Shown here: positions 21,900-32,540 of the stretch, in pieces | How positions within the stretch are numbered: the first letter of the stretch is position 1 | Layout of the letters: every line of letters begins with the position of its first letter | Assembly (NCBI GenBank): GCA_015680685.1 | Contig: MNCI01037842.1 | Location: forward strand, 562,585 to 624,584 | Length of the DNA stretch: 62,000 nucleotides | Reading direction: 5' to 3' | Source of the DNA: Gnetum montanum | Lineage: Eukaryota; Streptophyta; Gnetopsida; Gnetales; Gnetaceae | Program-made: the position numbers and the translations under genes | The notes under the pieces: generated by a model | Database searches by the model: none | What the model saw: only the letters and a program-made list of their open reading frames with translations | Told to the model about the DNA's origin: nothing

Positions 21900-24550
21900 T
21901 TCCCTAGCCATCTTGTGTGCTAAACGCTCTTCACACTTTTTTGGATGAGGAGGCTGTGGTGTAGTTTTTGTTGCCTAGCTTTGGGTGGTAGATGAGTTTG
22001 GATGTTTTGGCACCTTAATGACAAATAGTTCCTATAGTGTTGGCATGGGTGGAAATGCAACTCTGAGCACAAAGGGTGAGGTGGATGTCTAACGAGGAAC
22101 TTTAAGAACAAACGGGGCTTGCGATGTTGTTGTTGTTGGCATTTCTACATTGTGAGGAGGCACATGCACCACGAATGATTGCTGTGGTGGCTCAGGATTA
22201 TTGTCAATGCTAATAGTGTTGATTGTGTAACTAGAATGGTTAGCATTGAGGGGATCTTTGTAGATGCCCATCAAGTAATTTTCAAGTTGAACGGGACTAC
22301 TTTCATCCAAGAATAGCTTGCCTTGATTGATCATGTGTTGAATATCATCTTTCAACGCTAGGTAGTAATTTGTATTGTGATCACATAGTTGGTGATAGTC
22401 ATAGAAACATTCTAATCTAAAATTTTTAGGCACTGGTGGTTCATTGGGTGCAGCCAAGGAGGGGTTCCTAAGAACTTCGCAGTACCTTTGAAGACTTTTG
22501 ATATCCTCCTCTAACATGTGCTTATGCTCTATATACCTAGCTTCCAATAGTTGCTTCAAAAGCTCCGAAGGCTTAATGGATAAGGGGGTATACTTGGAGC
22601 AATCCTTAAACTCAAATTTGGGCCTTCAATAGGTTGGCACCATTGGTGTTGAGGCCAAGGATTGATTGGTGTTGCTGGACCTAGGTGTGGCGTTAGTGGG
22701 AGTGTTGGGTGTTGTGGTAGCATTTTTTTTGTTGCCATTATTGGGCTTACTTTCCTTAGCCATATTAGCCACTGTGGTTGTTGTTATCTTGCCCCTCTCT
22801 TTGTCTTTCTTGATGTGTGCATTTTTGTAAGTTACATAGGCAAGGTCTCTACTTGGTTTCAATCACATCCTAAATGCTCCTGGTTTGTGCAAATGCTTGG
22901 CTAAGGGACCACAGGGCCAAGTAGTAGATTTTAGACTTAACGAAGTCATTAACCACACACTTAAAAATGGCCAACAAGTGGGCCTCAACAATTGGTTCAT
23001 GTATCTCATTTAAAGTGATACTTCACTGCTATATGAATCTTTGCACAGATTCTAGTGGGTCCTACTTAACACTTATGAGCTGATCCAGTGTGACCTTCGG
23101 TTTTAGGTTGTACTTGAAGTGGGTCATGAATTGGCTTAGCAACTCTTTTAGGGTGGAGATGGAGGCACGTGGAAGTTCATGGTACCAGTCCAGAGATTTT
23201 CTTGTCAGAGACATGGAAAAGATGTGGATGATGGTGTGGGGCCATGGTTGCAGTAATAGAGATTCAGACTTGAAGGTTACCAAATGCACATTGGGATTGC
23301 CCTTGCCGTTGTATTCTATAGATTGGGGGAGTGGCACCCCAGGGGGCAACATAAGCATATAGAGAGTCAAGATGATATGGTCATCATGGTAAAAGTCCAT
23401 GACTTGGATGGTTTCAGAACAAATAGATTTAAGCCATTTTATTTCCTCAGTGACAGTCTGGATGAGTTGGAAAGCTTGATCTAGACCAAGGAACATTGTA
23501 GGTGGTTGCAGGGTTGCCAGAGCAGCCATCATAGGTAACACCATTGGGGTGGTAGCCTATCCCATCGGAGGTAGCATTGGTGCTATCCCAACAAGTGGTG
23601 TCACCTAGGTAGTCCACCACACAGTGGGTGGTGTTGTTGGGGTGGCGACCATTGGTGGCACCATGGGGTTGGTTGCTTGCCTAGTTGGCGGGGCAGCCCA
23701 CGACCCTGTGTTTGGTTGCATCACCTACGGGACTTGATGCACTTGGGTTTGGATGTAATGCAACATCCGAGAGGGTTGTGAAATAGGGAGGGAAATGGTT
23801 GGCATTCACCACGTAGTTGAGAGTGGGTCTGCTACTAGTGGTAGGACGAGTGCAGATGAGCGAATAGGAGTGAAACACATGTGCGATTGTGATGTAGGCT
23901 GAGTGTGCACATATGCTAGTATAGTAGTGACTGATGTTGGGTACGATGTTAGGATAGATTGGGAAGGGAGGGTGACTGGAAAAAGAGTTGAAAGACCTGC
24001 ATACATATAGGTTCAAGATATGGGATGGCTGCCCATTATTGAAGAGGATGTGGGCTATGGCAGGGTTGTGGCAACAATGAAGGGAGTGGAAGAGAAGAGT
24101 AGGTTTAACCAGAAGATAGCAGTGGAAGGGATAGCCATGGTGTAGATCTAGCCACCACCTTCAAAGTGAGAGTCCAAATCCTCCTATCCATCTTGAAATG
24201 CTTCATCATAGCGGGCCGTTGTGTCCCATTTTCTAGACCTACTCACTTGCATAAGTTGGTTTAGAATCCATTGATACACTTCAGTCAGTGGGATGATGAC
24301 ATTAGAACCAGGGATGAACTCCCTCCCATTTCGGTGGAGGAACTCAAAGTTATGTTTATCTTTGACTTTCTAGTAATATAAAGGTATATTCTCTTAAACT
24401 TTTGCATAGAGGAAATTTTATCACTTTGTGTTTTGTGCAAAACACTTGGGTGATAGCTACTGTAGCCTAAGAGACTATCGTTGTACTAGCACTGGGATGG
24501 GCAGTCGCTTAGGACCTATTGTGATTTGAATAGAGTAGGGCAACTTTAGG
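21900..24550 (-). pseudogene. gag: Gag of the family B element
   Basis: Gag remnants run from about 24550 down to 21900. The N-terminal part (about 24360-24200) has a conserved 'HRNGREFIPGS' type block. A Pro/Thr/Ser-rich stretch follows (24000-23600). The capsid domain (23544-23062) reads 'IEYNGKGNPNVHLVTF' then 'SLTRKSLDWYHELPRASIS' and 'FMTHFKYNLKP', a standard plant gypsy gag layout. The C-terminal part (22862-22089) has 'DLAYVTYKNAHIKKDKERG' and 'YHQLCDHNTNYYLALKDDIQ', the expected place of the nucleic-acid-binding motif, here C-x-x-H-poor. A second copy of this gag, on the plus strand, is at 43190-44880. The frame is interrupted many times. Confidence 0.8.
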
Positions 24551-24943
24551 TTCAAGGTGGGAACAGAAATGGTCATGGGAATCATTTTCTATTGTAAAAT
24601 GAAAACTATAAAGGAGAGAGAGGTTGAAATTGGGTACACTGGGAAGTGTCAGAAGCTGGCTTCCTTCACTGTTATGCCTGCTACGCTAAGCAAGACTGCT
24701 ATGCTGAGAGGTTCGCTATGCCATGCGAGACATAGGTAGTGTAGCATACTTAATAGAGTGGACGTGGTATAGTAAGGAGTTGGAGGCTTTCGTCTTGTAA
24801 GGTTCTAGAGGAATCATCATTGTGACCAGTCTACACCACCTAGTGCGTAGAAAACTGCAAGGGTGTCACATCTATGCTAGTAGGTAACGGGGTATAGACA
24901 GCATGCAAGATTACCTATGATGCACAGAAAGGGCACAAAGAGG

Positions 24944-24960
24944 CCCTCCTTTTAATGGCA
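24944..24960 (-). other. Primer-binding-site block of the family B element
   Basis: On the minus strand, six bases after the 5' LTR end, the sequence reads TGCCATTAAAAGGAGGG. It aligns with TGGCACTAGAAGGAGGG (33651-33667) and TAGTGCTAGAAGGAGGG (42240-42256), differing mainly by G-to-A and C-to-T. This is where a tRNA primes first-strand synthesis. I do not assign the tRNA. Confidence 0.6.
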
Positions 24961-26051
24961 AAAATTGTAGTGACCAAAAATGTTGATGGCTAGAACACCG
25001 AGAGGTGACTCGGCATATAGCCTAACCTTGGATCCATGCGAGGGTATGCTAGAGAAAGAAAATAAAAGTGGGATGCCCTAAATGGTCTGGTTGATCAGAC
25101 AAAGACTTAATCGGTGTATAATAACCTTTCATAAATGTTTGGTTTAAATATGTTATATATAACTTAAGCGATAAGTGAAAAATTTAAACTAATAGAGAAT
25201 AATGCAAAATATGATAATAGAAAAATGAAATGAAATAGGCTTGAGTGAGAAGGATTGGGGGTCTTGATCTCTATTTGGTTGATGAAGATATATAATAGAT
25301 GTGTAATGAGGATGGGCACAACTTACAATAAAATAGTATGGTCACAGCTCCTTGACTGCTACCAATGGTCTGCTGCAACGAACTAATGAAGCAGTGCTTG
25401 TAGGGAAAGGAAGGTGCTACTACTAGGGTTTGCCATTCGCTATCCTCTTGCTTGCTAGTCTCTTTGTCAAAGCTAATTGCTAGAGAGAAAAATGCCAAAA
25501 TGTCAATCGCAAGAAATCCAAGTCCAAAAGCTAGAAAATGCCAGAAGCCAACCCTTTGAACATTGTTCATTGGGGCATTTATAGAGCCAAGAGTAGAAAA
25601 AAAATTTTGTTTGGATGCCACATGTCTTGGGTCCCACAGGGTGCAAAAATGAATGTTCCATACTATTATGTAGTGCTACACTATAGTGTTACACTGATCA
25701 TGAACCCACTATGCTGTGACCATACTATTCAAATTGCATGTGCCAAAATCCAAAGAACTACCATGTTTGTTACAAAAAATGCCAACAATGAATGCAACAT
25801 GGAGCTTGTGCTCCAGGACTACACCTTCCCTATTCTTGTGAGTAGGGTTAAGCATAGGGACAACTTTAGGAATAATCAAGGGGATGAAAAATAAAGCAAA
25901 CTTGCTAATCCTGTTTGTTGAAGAGACACCAGAGTAGAAATGACCATTTCCACCAAGTTCTATAGCTAACCAGAGATGTCTTGATGCTTGCACGTGAATG
26001 TTATGCTATTTACGTTGCGCAATGTATCAACATAGTGTGAATGCCCACACA

Positions 26052-26089
26052 CTACGCTATGCTACGCTAAGTAGCGTAGCATAGCGTAG
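26052..26089. repeat. Perfect 18-bp inverted repeat in the LTR U3
   Basis: Arm CTACGCTATGCTACGCTA (26052-26069), spacer AG, then the exact reverse complement (26072-26089). It is the best-preserved of a series of similar hairpins in family B LTRs. Confidence 0.95.
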
Positions 26090-26252
26090 CTGCTAGTCTT
26101 GTGAGAAATCTTGCCCAAAAGCTGAAAATACCTATTTGAGGCCTAGCTCAACAAGTAACTTCTACAATTGTCAACTTTACTTTCCACGCTGAAAGGTTCT
26201 GGAACCTACGGAGTTCATCCTTAGGACACTTCAAAGCTTTGTATCTCTGTTA

Positions 26253-26691
26253 TGCTATGTAGCATAGCACAGCATAGCAGCTAATGTGACATGAATTCCT
26301 ATTTTGATGTGCAATGAGTTATCAGGAAACTTTGTTTGAAACCCAAGGGTGAAGTGAGATAGGTAGTCTTGGAGGTTAGAGCATGGTCAAGTGTAATTCT
26401 TTTGCTGGAACCACTTGGCAGAGGACCTTCGTGTGTTTTTTCCATCCTATGTTGTGCTACGCTGCATAGCGTAGCATAGTGTAGCACCCAGTTTGGCTCG
26501 AATCTTGTCTCATTTTGCGAACATTCTATTATGGGATGTTAGTGATGTCTTGGAGTTACTACAAAATAAGCATGTTTGATGGTTAAGATATGGGCAAATA
26601 TGCTTACTCCATCAGAGCCATTTGAGTAGGAGTATTGTCACAGTACATCCCTACTACGTTATGCTATGCTACGTAGTTTAGCATAATGTAG
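26253..26691. repeat. Further hairpins of the same vocabulary
   Basis: Three more: TGCTATG/CATAGCA (26253-26269, 3-nt loop), TGCTACGCT/AGCGTAGCA (26455-26476, 4-nt loop), and CTACGTTATGCTA/TAGCATAATGTAG (26654-26691, one mismatch, 12-nt loop). They are spaced about 200 bp apart in U3. Confidence 0.85.
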
Positions 26692-26957
26692 CACTCAAAT
26701 TGAGATGATTTCTGACAAAACTTGCCACATTTTACTCTGTCGTGATGCTCATGCATTAAGAATGAAGTGGGGCAGATATCTTGGAGGACTGAGTCATTGT
26801 CAATATGCATCTTGGGTGCCTGATCAGTCTTCTCAATGCCTGCTACATTCGTAGTCGTAGCATAGTGTAGTAGGTCTCATAGCTAGAAAACTTTCCGAAC
26901 TATTTAGTCCATCTTAAACACCTTCAATAGCTCCTAGCATGGTCCCTAGGTAGATTG

Positions 26958-27053
26958 TCAGTGGGGTCAAGTGTCAAAATGGGCCAGTTAGAGGGTGAAG
27001 CAANTTTTCAGTGGGGTCAAGTGTCAAAATGGGCCAGTTAGAGGGTGAAGCAA
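26958..27053. other. 46-bp exact duplication around a single N (assembly join)
   Basis: Bases 26958-27003 and 27008-27053 are identical, with N at 27004 and four T between. In a region where repeats are otherwise diverged, a perfect 46-bp copy on each side of an N is best explained by two overlapping contig ends left unmerged. Confidence 0.85.
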
Positions 27054-27321
27054 GCTTGTTAGCTTAGGAGATAGAAAATTTGCTAGACTATATGGTCTAC
27101 CCCTAGTGCCTCTTTCATGAAAACTAGATTTGTGGCTGGATGCTATGTTGACTATGTTGTAGAGGGTGGTAGGCCTGCTCAGGAGCAATTTTGCAAGTGT
27201 TAGAACTTATGGGATGCCATGTTGTCCACATGGTCCATCATAACACCACACTTGCAGTGATCTTTACCCAAATTTTGGGACTGTGCTGAGTCATGAGAGT
27301 CCCAAAATTTATGGTGTTTCA

Positions 27322-28485
27322 ATAGTGAGCCCACAACATCCATTCATCTATTCTAATAATAAGAGGTGTTTACCATGGCCATAATGATATTCTTTCAATC
27401 ATTAAACTACAAATAAACTTGTGATCATTATGACTAGATAGAAAAGTGAAGAACCAGGTAAAATGAAAAGGGTGTGACATCAAGGGAATTTTTGGATTCC
27501 TTTTGGATTATTATTATAAGTTCTATCATGTTACCAAGGTATTTTTATATTCATGTAGATATAAGGAAAAAATGAAACTAAGAGTAAAATAAGTGCTACC
27601 TTGAAAAGGTTGACACAAGTAACAAATAAAAGGCACAAAATAAATTTCAGGGGGTCCCACTAAAAATACATTTTACTCATGCTTGAAGATAGCTGGCTTC
27701 TTAAAAATGTAAAAAAAAAGGAAAGGAAAAATAAAGTGCCATGAAAAAAATCGTTCCTTGGACAATATGTCAAGTGCCAATACTCCTTGTAACATTGATA
27801 GTCTTACAATTGTGATTCCAAGAGATGAAACAATGTGATGTGATCAAAATATGGTCTCAACTTGGTTTGAATCTTAAAAAATAAGGTTAATGATTACCTT
27901 AACGATTAATAAAACACAACAATTTTTTATGCCTATGTTAAGACACCTCACATCATGATTTTTGCAATCCCTTCTAAAACCATTTCATCTCCTTGTTTGA
28001 ATAATCATAACTTATGATTTTTAGTAACATAGAGTTATTTTTCTGATTTTGTGGTACCAACATGTGTGTTTTGCTGAACAAGTGTTTGTTACATTCAAAT
28101 CCTTAAGTACTTAAGGACACTTTTAGGTGTGGTTATACAAGGGCATTAATGGGTAGAGCTTGCTTGAGGGAGGACCCACTTGTATAACTATTGTATCTTA
28201 TACATTCCAAGTGATTCCACATCATTTTGAGCTTTCCAATTCAAATAAATAATAACAAATACTTCCCATATCACCCACATTATCCATTCTAATAGCATAA
28301 CAATGTTGTCTTTCTCATCCATTGCATTAATACATCATATACGTTCATAGTTCAAGATTCCTTAATCATAGATTTTCAATGCTCATTTTTCACAATTGAA
28401 ACATCATCTTCATATCAAGACCTTTTCAACATGATGCATATATTTTAGTTATCCTATGGGACCCCATTTTTCTAAGAAAAACATT
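27322..28485. other. No gene seen; AT-rich
   Basis: No sustained frame or recognisable repeat. It lies between the family B LTR and the next promoter-bearing element. Confidence 0.5.
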
Positions 28486-28489
28486 CAGA

Positions 28490-28620
28490 AATTTTGATTT
28501 TTCTATGGTGACATTACATCTACGATATTGTAGGCACCTACAATATCGCATCTATGATGTTGCATTTACAATCTCGCATGCATAAATACTATATATAGCA
28601 TGGGGGAGCTAGAAAAAGTT
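28490..28620 (+). promoter_or_regulatory. U3-like promoter with perfect palindrome and TATA box
   Basis: A perfect inverted repeat CGATATTGTAGG / CCTACAATATCG (28523-28548, spacer CA) begins four related units of about 14-16 bp ('catctacgatattg', 'cacctacaatatcg', 'catctatgatgttg', 'catttacaatctcg'). A TATA box (CTATATATAG) follows at about 28589-28598. The segment 'atctacgatattgtag' matches 'atctatgattttgtag' in the U3 of the LTR at 32048, so this is probably the 5' LTR promoter of the element that ends there; the rest of that LTR is not alignable by eye. Confidence 0.5.
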
Positions 28621-28781
28621 TTTCATTTCTAAATTTCATAAGAAGGAAATTATTGTCAATTTTTCTTTGTAGTTAAGAGCTCTAACAATCCAACTTCTAG
28701 GGCCCATAACTTCCTCATTATTGTCTTAATTTGCATGATTTTTGAATCTATTTGATACCAGAGTGATCATCTTAGTCATGT

Positions 28782-28840
28782 GGGGGAGGGGGGGTGGGGG
28801 CCCATGGTGTGTGGAATGTGGGTTGGGGTGTGTTTTGGGG
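28782..28840 (+). repeat. G-run cluster
   Basis: GGGGGAGGGGGGGTGGGGG followed by further G2-G4 runs. It lies in the leader of the element and could form a G-quadruplex. It is not next to an LTR edge, so it is not an obvious polypurine tract. Confidence 0.6.
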
Positions 28841-29159
28841 TGCTACTAGTAAGGAAACTTTGAGTTGATTTTTTAAAAATTGGTAACAACTAGAAGGTAA
28901 TATAGGGGTAAGTTTAAGAAAACATATTAATAAGTTTTAAAGTAAAACACTCATGTTAAGGCCAAAATCACTTTAAGGAGACTTATAGTTGATCATACCA
29001 CTCATTTAAGGTACTAATGGGGTTGTTATTGAAAAATCTTCTAACTCTAGAATCATATTGAACTAAGAACTTGATAGGACTAAGAGTATGAGTAAGGTAT
29101 CAATTTTTTGCTTATTTATGAAAATATTCTAGTAATTTCAAACCCTTGATTGATTGTAG

Positions 29160-31850
29160 ATGGCCCCAAAAAGAGGAACCCAAGGAGAACTACCATGACT
29201 GGTAAGCAAAAGACCATGAGGCCATGAAAGAGGATAAGTGAGCGAGAAAAATCTACAAATAGAATAAGGAGAGTAGGAAGCACAATCCTTTAGCATTCAT
29301 TAAAGAACTCTTTCCATAAAATAATTTGCTCAAGTAGAAGTGGATGTTTCACTAGTACCTATCTAGGGATAACAACTTACACTATCACCTAAATGACATC
29401 AAGCTATTCAAGAAAATTCCATCATGTCAATAGTAATTATGGAACTTAACTTTGGTTCATTCTTGGAATTTTCTCTAGAAGTTATTGAGGCCCAACTTAA
29501 ATCATCACCTTTTTGGCCTACTCTAACAAACAATGGAGAATGGTGTCTAGGAGAAACACTCCAATTTTGGCAAAATTGAGAAGCTCATGCTACAATCAAA
29601 ATTGAAGGAATCTTTGTATCTTACTTATTTAAGGTAATTTTAGAGATATTGAATGTGCCTAATCAAGGAGAAAAGGTGGCATAGATATCAAATAGATCTA
29701 ACATAGACACTAGAAAGATATGGTTATAGTGGTACTATGGCAAGAAAGATAAAGAATATAGTGAATTAACTGCAGAAGAAAAGATCTATTTCAAATTTGG
29801 CACTTATCACCTATTTCCTATTGAGAAACTGAATAGAATCTCTACATATGTGGTAGAGGGAATGCAACATTAATGAAAAAATTTAATGCAAACATCATTC
29901 ACCTCCACTTCACAACAATCCAAAGGCAATTCCAAGAAAATAAGGTAAGGATGGTAACACTTCCATTACCTTACCTTATCTAGAAGTTATGTAAATGGGT
30001 TGGTATGCAAGGGTATATAAATGATGCATTGAGGAAGGTAGAAAATGCTTCCTATGTTGAAATGCTTAGGCTAGTGCCTCCCAAAAAGTATGAATTAGCA
30101 AAACAACTAGGCATTGAGGAGACTACCCAACCCATATGATAACAAGAATAGCAAGCACAAGTTCCACCATTTCCACTACAAGATTACAAACCTTCAATGT
30201 GTCATCTATAGCAAATTGTAGAAATTATCGATTGAGGAAGTAGCAAAAAGGCCACATTATTCAAGGTAATTGATGATGCAGTTAGCCCAACCATTTTAAA
30301 AAATATTTCCAATGGATAGATATCATTGTAATTAGGATGGAAGGCATAATGCTCATAATAGATTTTTGAGAACATTGCATCATTCCAAGTGCTTCTTGAA
30401 TCAGGAGAAGGAGCCATAGTTATGATTATGCAGCATCATGATACAACAAAAGCTATAGAAGTGATCACATATCACATTAAAGAATCTGATAATGTACCTG
30501 TTGTGCCATCAATTGATATTTCTAGAGCCAAAGATGCTCAAGTGCTAGTTGGTACCTCTATGAGTCTTACAAAACATGAAGATGTATTGGATAGACTATT
30601 GTAGATAGGACGAGTTATGATAGATCTATTTGATATTCCTATTGATATCATTGCAACACAGTCTAAATTGATTCCTACTAAAGACAAATTAGTCATGGCT
30701 AAAACTAGGGTAGAACATGTTAAGAATGAGCTTTACATATTACAAGAAGAACTTGTAGCCTTGAGTGTGTAGAGGAGAGATCTAACTCAATTCATAGCAT
30801 CAAATTAGATAGCACAGTTTAGAACTAAGTAGATTAATTTTCTTCTTCAAAGCAACAAAGATATAGTAGATGGGAAAGAAAAGGTAATATGGAATGCTTT
30901 AGTAGCTGAAGCCCAATCATATGCCCATGCCAAAGCACTTGCTGTGTTAAAAGAAGAAAATAATCAACTTGCTATAGAAATCATAAGGTTAACCATAGTA
31001 GAAAAGTAGAAAAACACTTTAGGAGAAAGTATCCATCAATTGAGAGATCAACTAAGAGGGTCAACCAAGATATGAGTCATCTCACAAGATAAAAGAAAAT
31101 CCTCTCTATGGAGGAGGTACACATCATCTGACAGAAACTAGCTGTCAAAATCAGTGCATGGTAAAATGAGGCCAAGAAACATGAAAGGCTCAAAGAACAC
31201 TTGCAAGACCAAGTGTGTATGTATAAACAAATAAATGATAAAGAGATCTAGATGGAAAATGCCAAAATTAGTTGGACTACAACATAAAATCTTCATTGGC
31301 AACCCATCTTGGACACCATGACCCAAACATATCAAGAGGAAGTGAAAAATAAAGACCTATAGGTAGAAGACTTAAAAGAATACATGGCATTAGCAAATCT
31401 CTAATATGTAATTTGGACATGTTAATAGCATGTAGGCCTAGAAATGAACTAGAATAGCAAGTAGTAGCCACTTATGCTTTCTATGAGAAGGAGTTTGCAG
31501 ATAGAAAAGATCCTCTATAGAAACTTTAAGTAAAAAACTCAAAACTAGAAGTAATTAAGGTTGGATAATAGGGGAGAAATGATGTAGCATTGATTCTAGC
31601 CAAAATATTATTGAACTATCAAGAACTTAGAGAAAAGGAAAAAGCTTTTAAAGAAGAACAATGATAGTTTACAACATGGTATGTTAAAGCCAATTAGATG
31701 TTTCAATAGCATGGACTGTTCATGATCAATAAATAGAAGAAGAGAAGTTGTAGGCACTCCAAAATAAGAACCAATTTAAAAAGCCTAATGATAAGGGAAC
31801 GAAACCTATCGAAGAGCCACCTCCACCTAAAACAATGTAAGGCTATAGTT
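29160..31850 (+). pseudogene. Long unrecognised ORF remnant with C-terminal coiled coil
   Basis: It starts with 'MAPKRGTQGELP' at 29160. The middle (about 29420-29840) reads 'LNFGSFLEFSLEVIEAQL' and 'ELTAEEKIYFKFGTYHLFPI'. An open part at 30389-30604 is followed by 'LIPTKDKLVMAKTRVEHVKN', the start of a long coiled coil (about 30660-31060) with 'LAVLKEENNQLAIEI' and 'SIHQLRDQLRG'. Stops are mostly TAG and TGA. It occupies the whole interior of an element with an LTR at 32048 and no visible pol. I recognise no gag, pol or host family. It could be a non-autonomous element carrying one structural-type protein. The ORF at 3950-6560 has a similar layout. Confidence 0.45.
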
Positions 31851-32032
31851 AACCTTGCTAGATTTTGGCTCTTATTCTTTTTCAAAATTACAATGTCATG
31901 TGTTCATTTTTGTAAACTCTATTGCGACACTAGAGAGTCATGTGTATAGAAGTTAGTGTCATGTAGATCTACCTCCCAGTAATGTAAGAAACTTCATCCT
32001 TATTTTGTTTTAACTCAAGGATGAGTTTTCAA

Positions 32033-32047
32033 TCAATCATGGGGGTG
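32033..32047 (+). other. Polypurine tract
   Basis: The bases 'caatcatgggggtg' precede an LTR start TGATAAATCC at 32048. The preceding 'caaggatgagttttcaatc' block is often seen near the 3' end of plant gypsy elements. Confidence 0.6.
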
Positions 32048-32530
32048 TGATAAATCCAAAAATTTTAAGCCAATGATATCATATCTATGATTTTGTAGAT
32101 ACATTATCATATAAATGATATTGCAAGATGTGTACCAGCTTATATAAGTAGTACTTGGATGCATATATCTGCAATAGATTTAATAGCCTAGTAATAGAAC
32201 TCTTTTAGTTTATTTTCTTGAATTCAATAATTAGTAGTGTATGCCCACAATGTAATGTTTTGTAACTAAATAAAATCTTTATTCAAGTGTGATATACTTG
32301 GATGCATTGCATGACCAAGAATAAAGATAGATATTACTCTACATCATTCTAGTAACACTTAGTTTTATTTCTATTTTTAATTAGTTTTATGTTTACACTT
32401 TTTATAGTTGATGTTTGCCATTCCTTGCAATTTACTTTTAATATCATTAAGCATGATGAGTAGGATTGATCTTGAGCATGTAAGTGTAACTACTTGGTAA
32501 CCCAGTAGTACTATCACTTGGTACACCTAA
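32048..32530 (+). repeat. 3' LTR, family A type
   Basis: It begins TGATAAATCC after a polypurine tract. It contains TATATAAG (about 32135), AATAAA (32320-32325), and 'agtgtaactacttggtaacccagtag', and aligns in order with 1-360 at perhaps two thirds identity. CpG is nearly absent, unlike the copy at the window start, so the two are unlikely to be one insertion pair. The right edge is uncertain, 32530-32551. Confidence 0.65.
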
Positions 32531-32540
32531 TATTGTATGT

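Larger units (their letters stand above)
24966..27321 (-). repeat. 5' LTR of the family B element
   Basis: Edges TGTAGTGACC (24966) and ggtgtttca (27321); 2356 bp, longer than the solo copy (1515 bp) because the U3 holds extra hairpin-bearing sequence and a duplicated 46-bp segment at an N. A minus-strand TATA box (TATAAATG) lies at 25583-25576. A U5 hairpin-like element GTCTGGTTGATCAGAC is at 25085-25100 (19371-19386 in the solo LTR). It lies directly upstream of PBS and gag in minus orientation. Its outer flank does not match the flank of the 3' LTR at 8252, so the two LTRs are not proven to be one insertion. Confidence 0.8.

Noticed and set aside
22662-22904. Plus-strand open stretch of 80 codons rich in Gly, Cys and Phe
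   Set aside because: It is the antisense shadow of the family B gag C-terminal part.
8252-27321. LTRs at 8252 and 24966 read as a simple pair of one insertion
   Set aside because: Their outer 5-bp flanks (aagat and atagt) do not match and the LTR lengths differ widely. The element is called composite instead.
1-32530. LTRs at 1 and 32048 read as the two ends of one 32-kb nested element
   Set aside because: They differ too much in sequence and in CpG decay, and the contents next to each do not complement one another.
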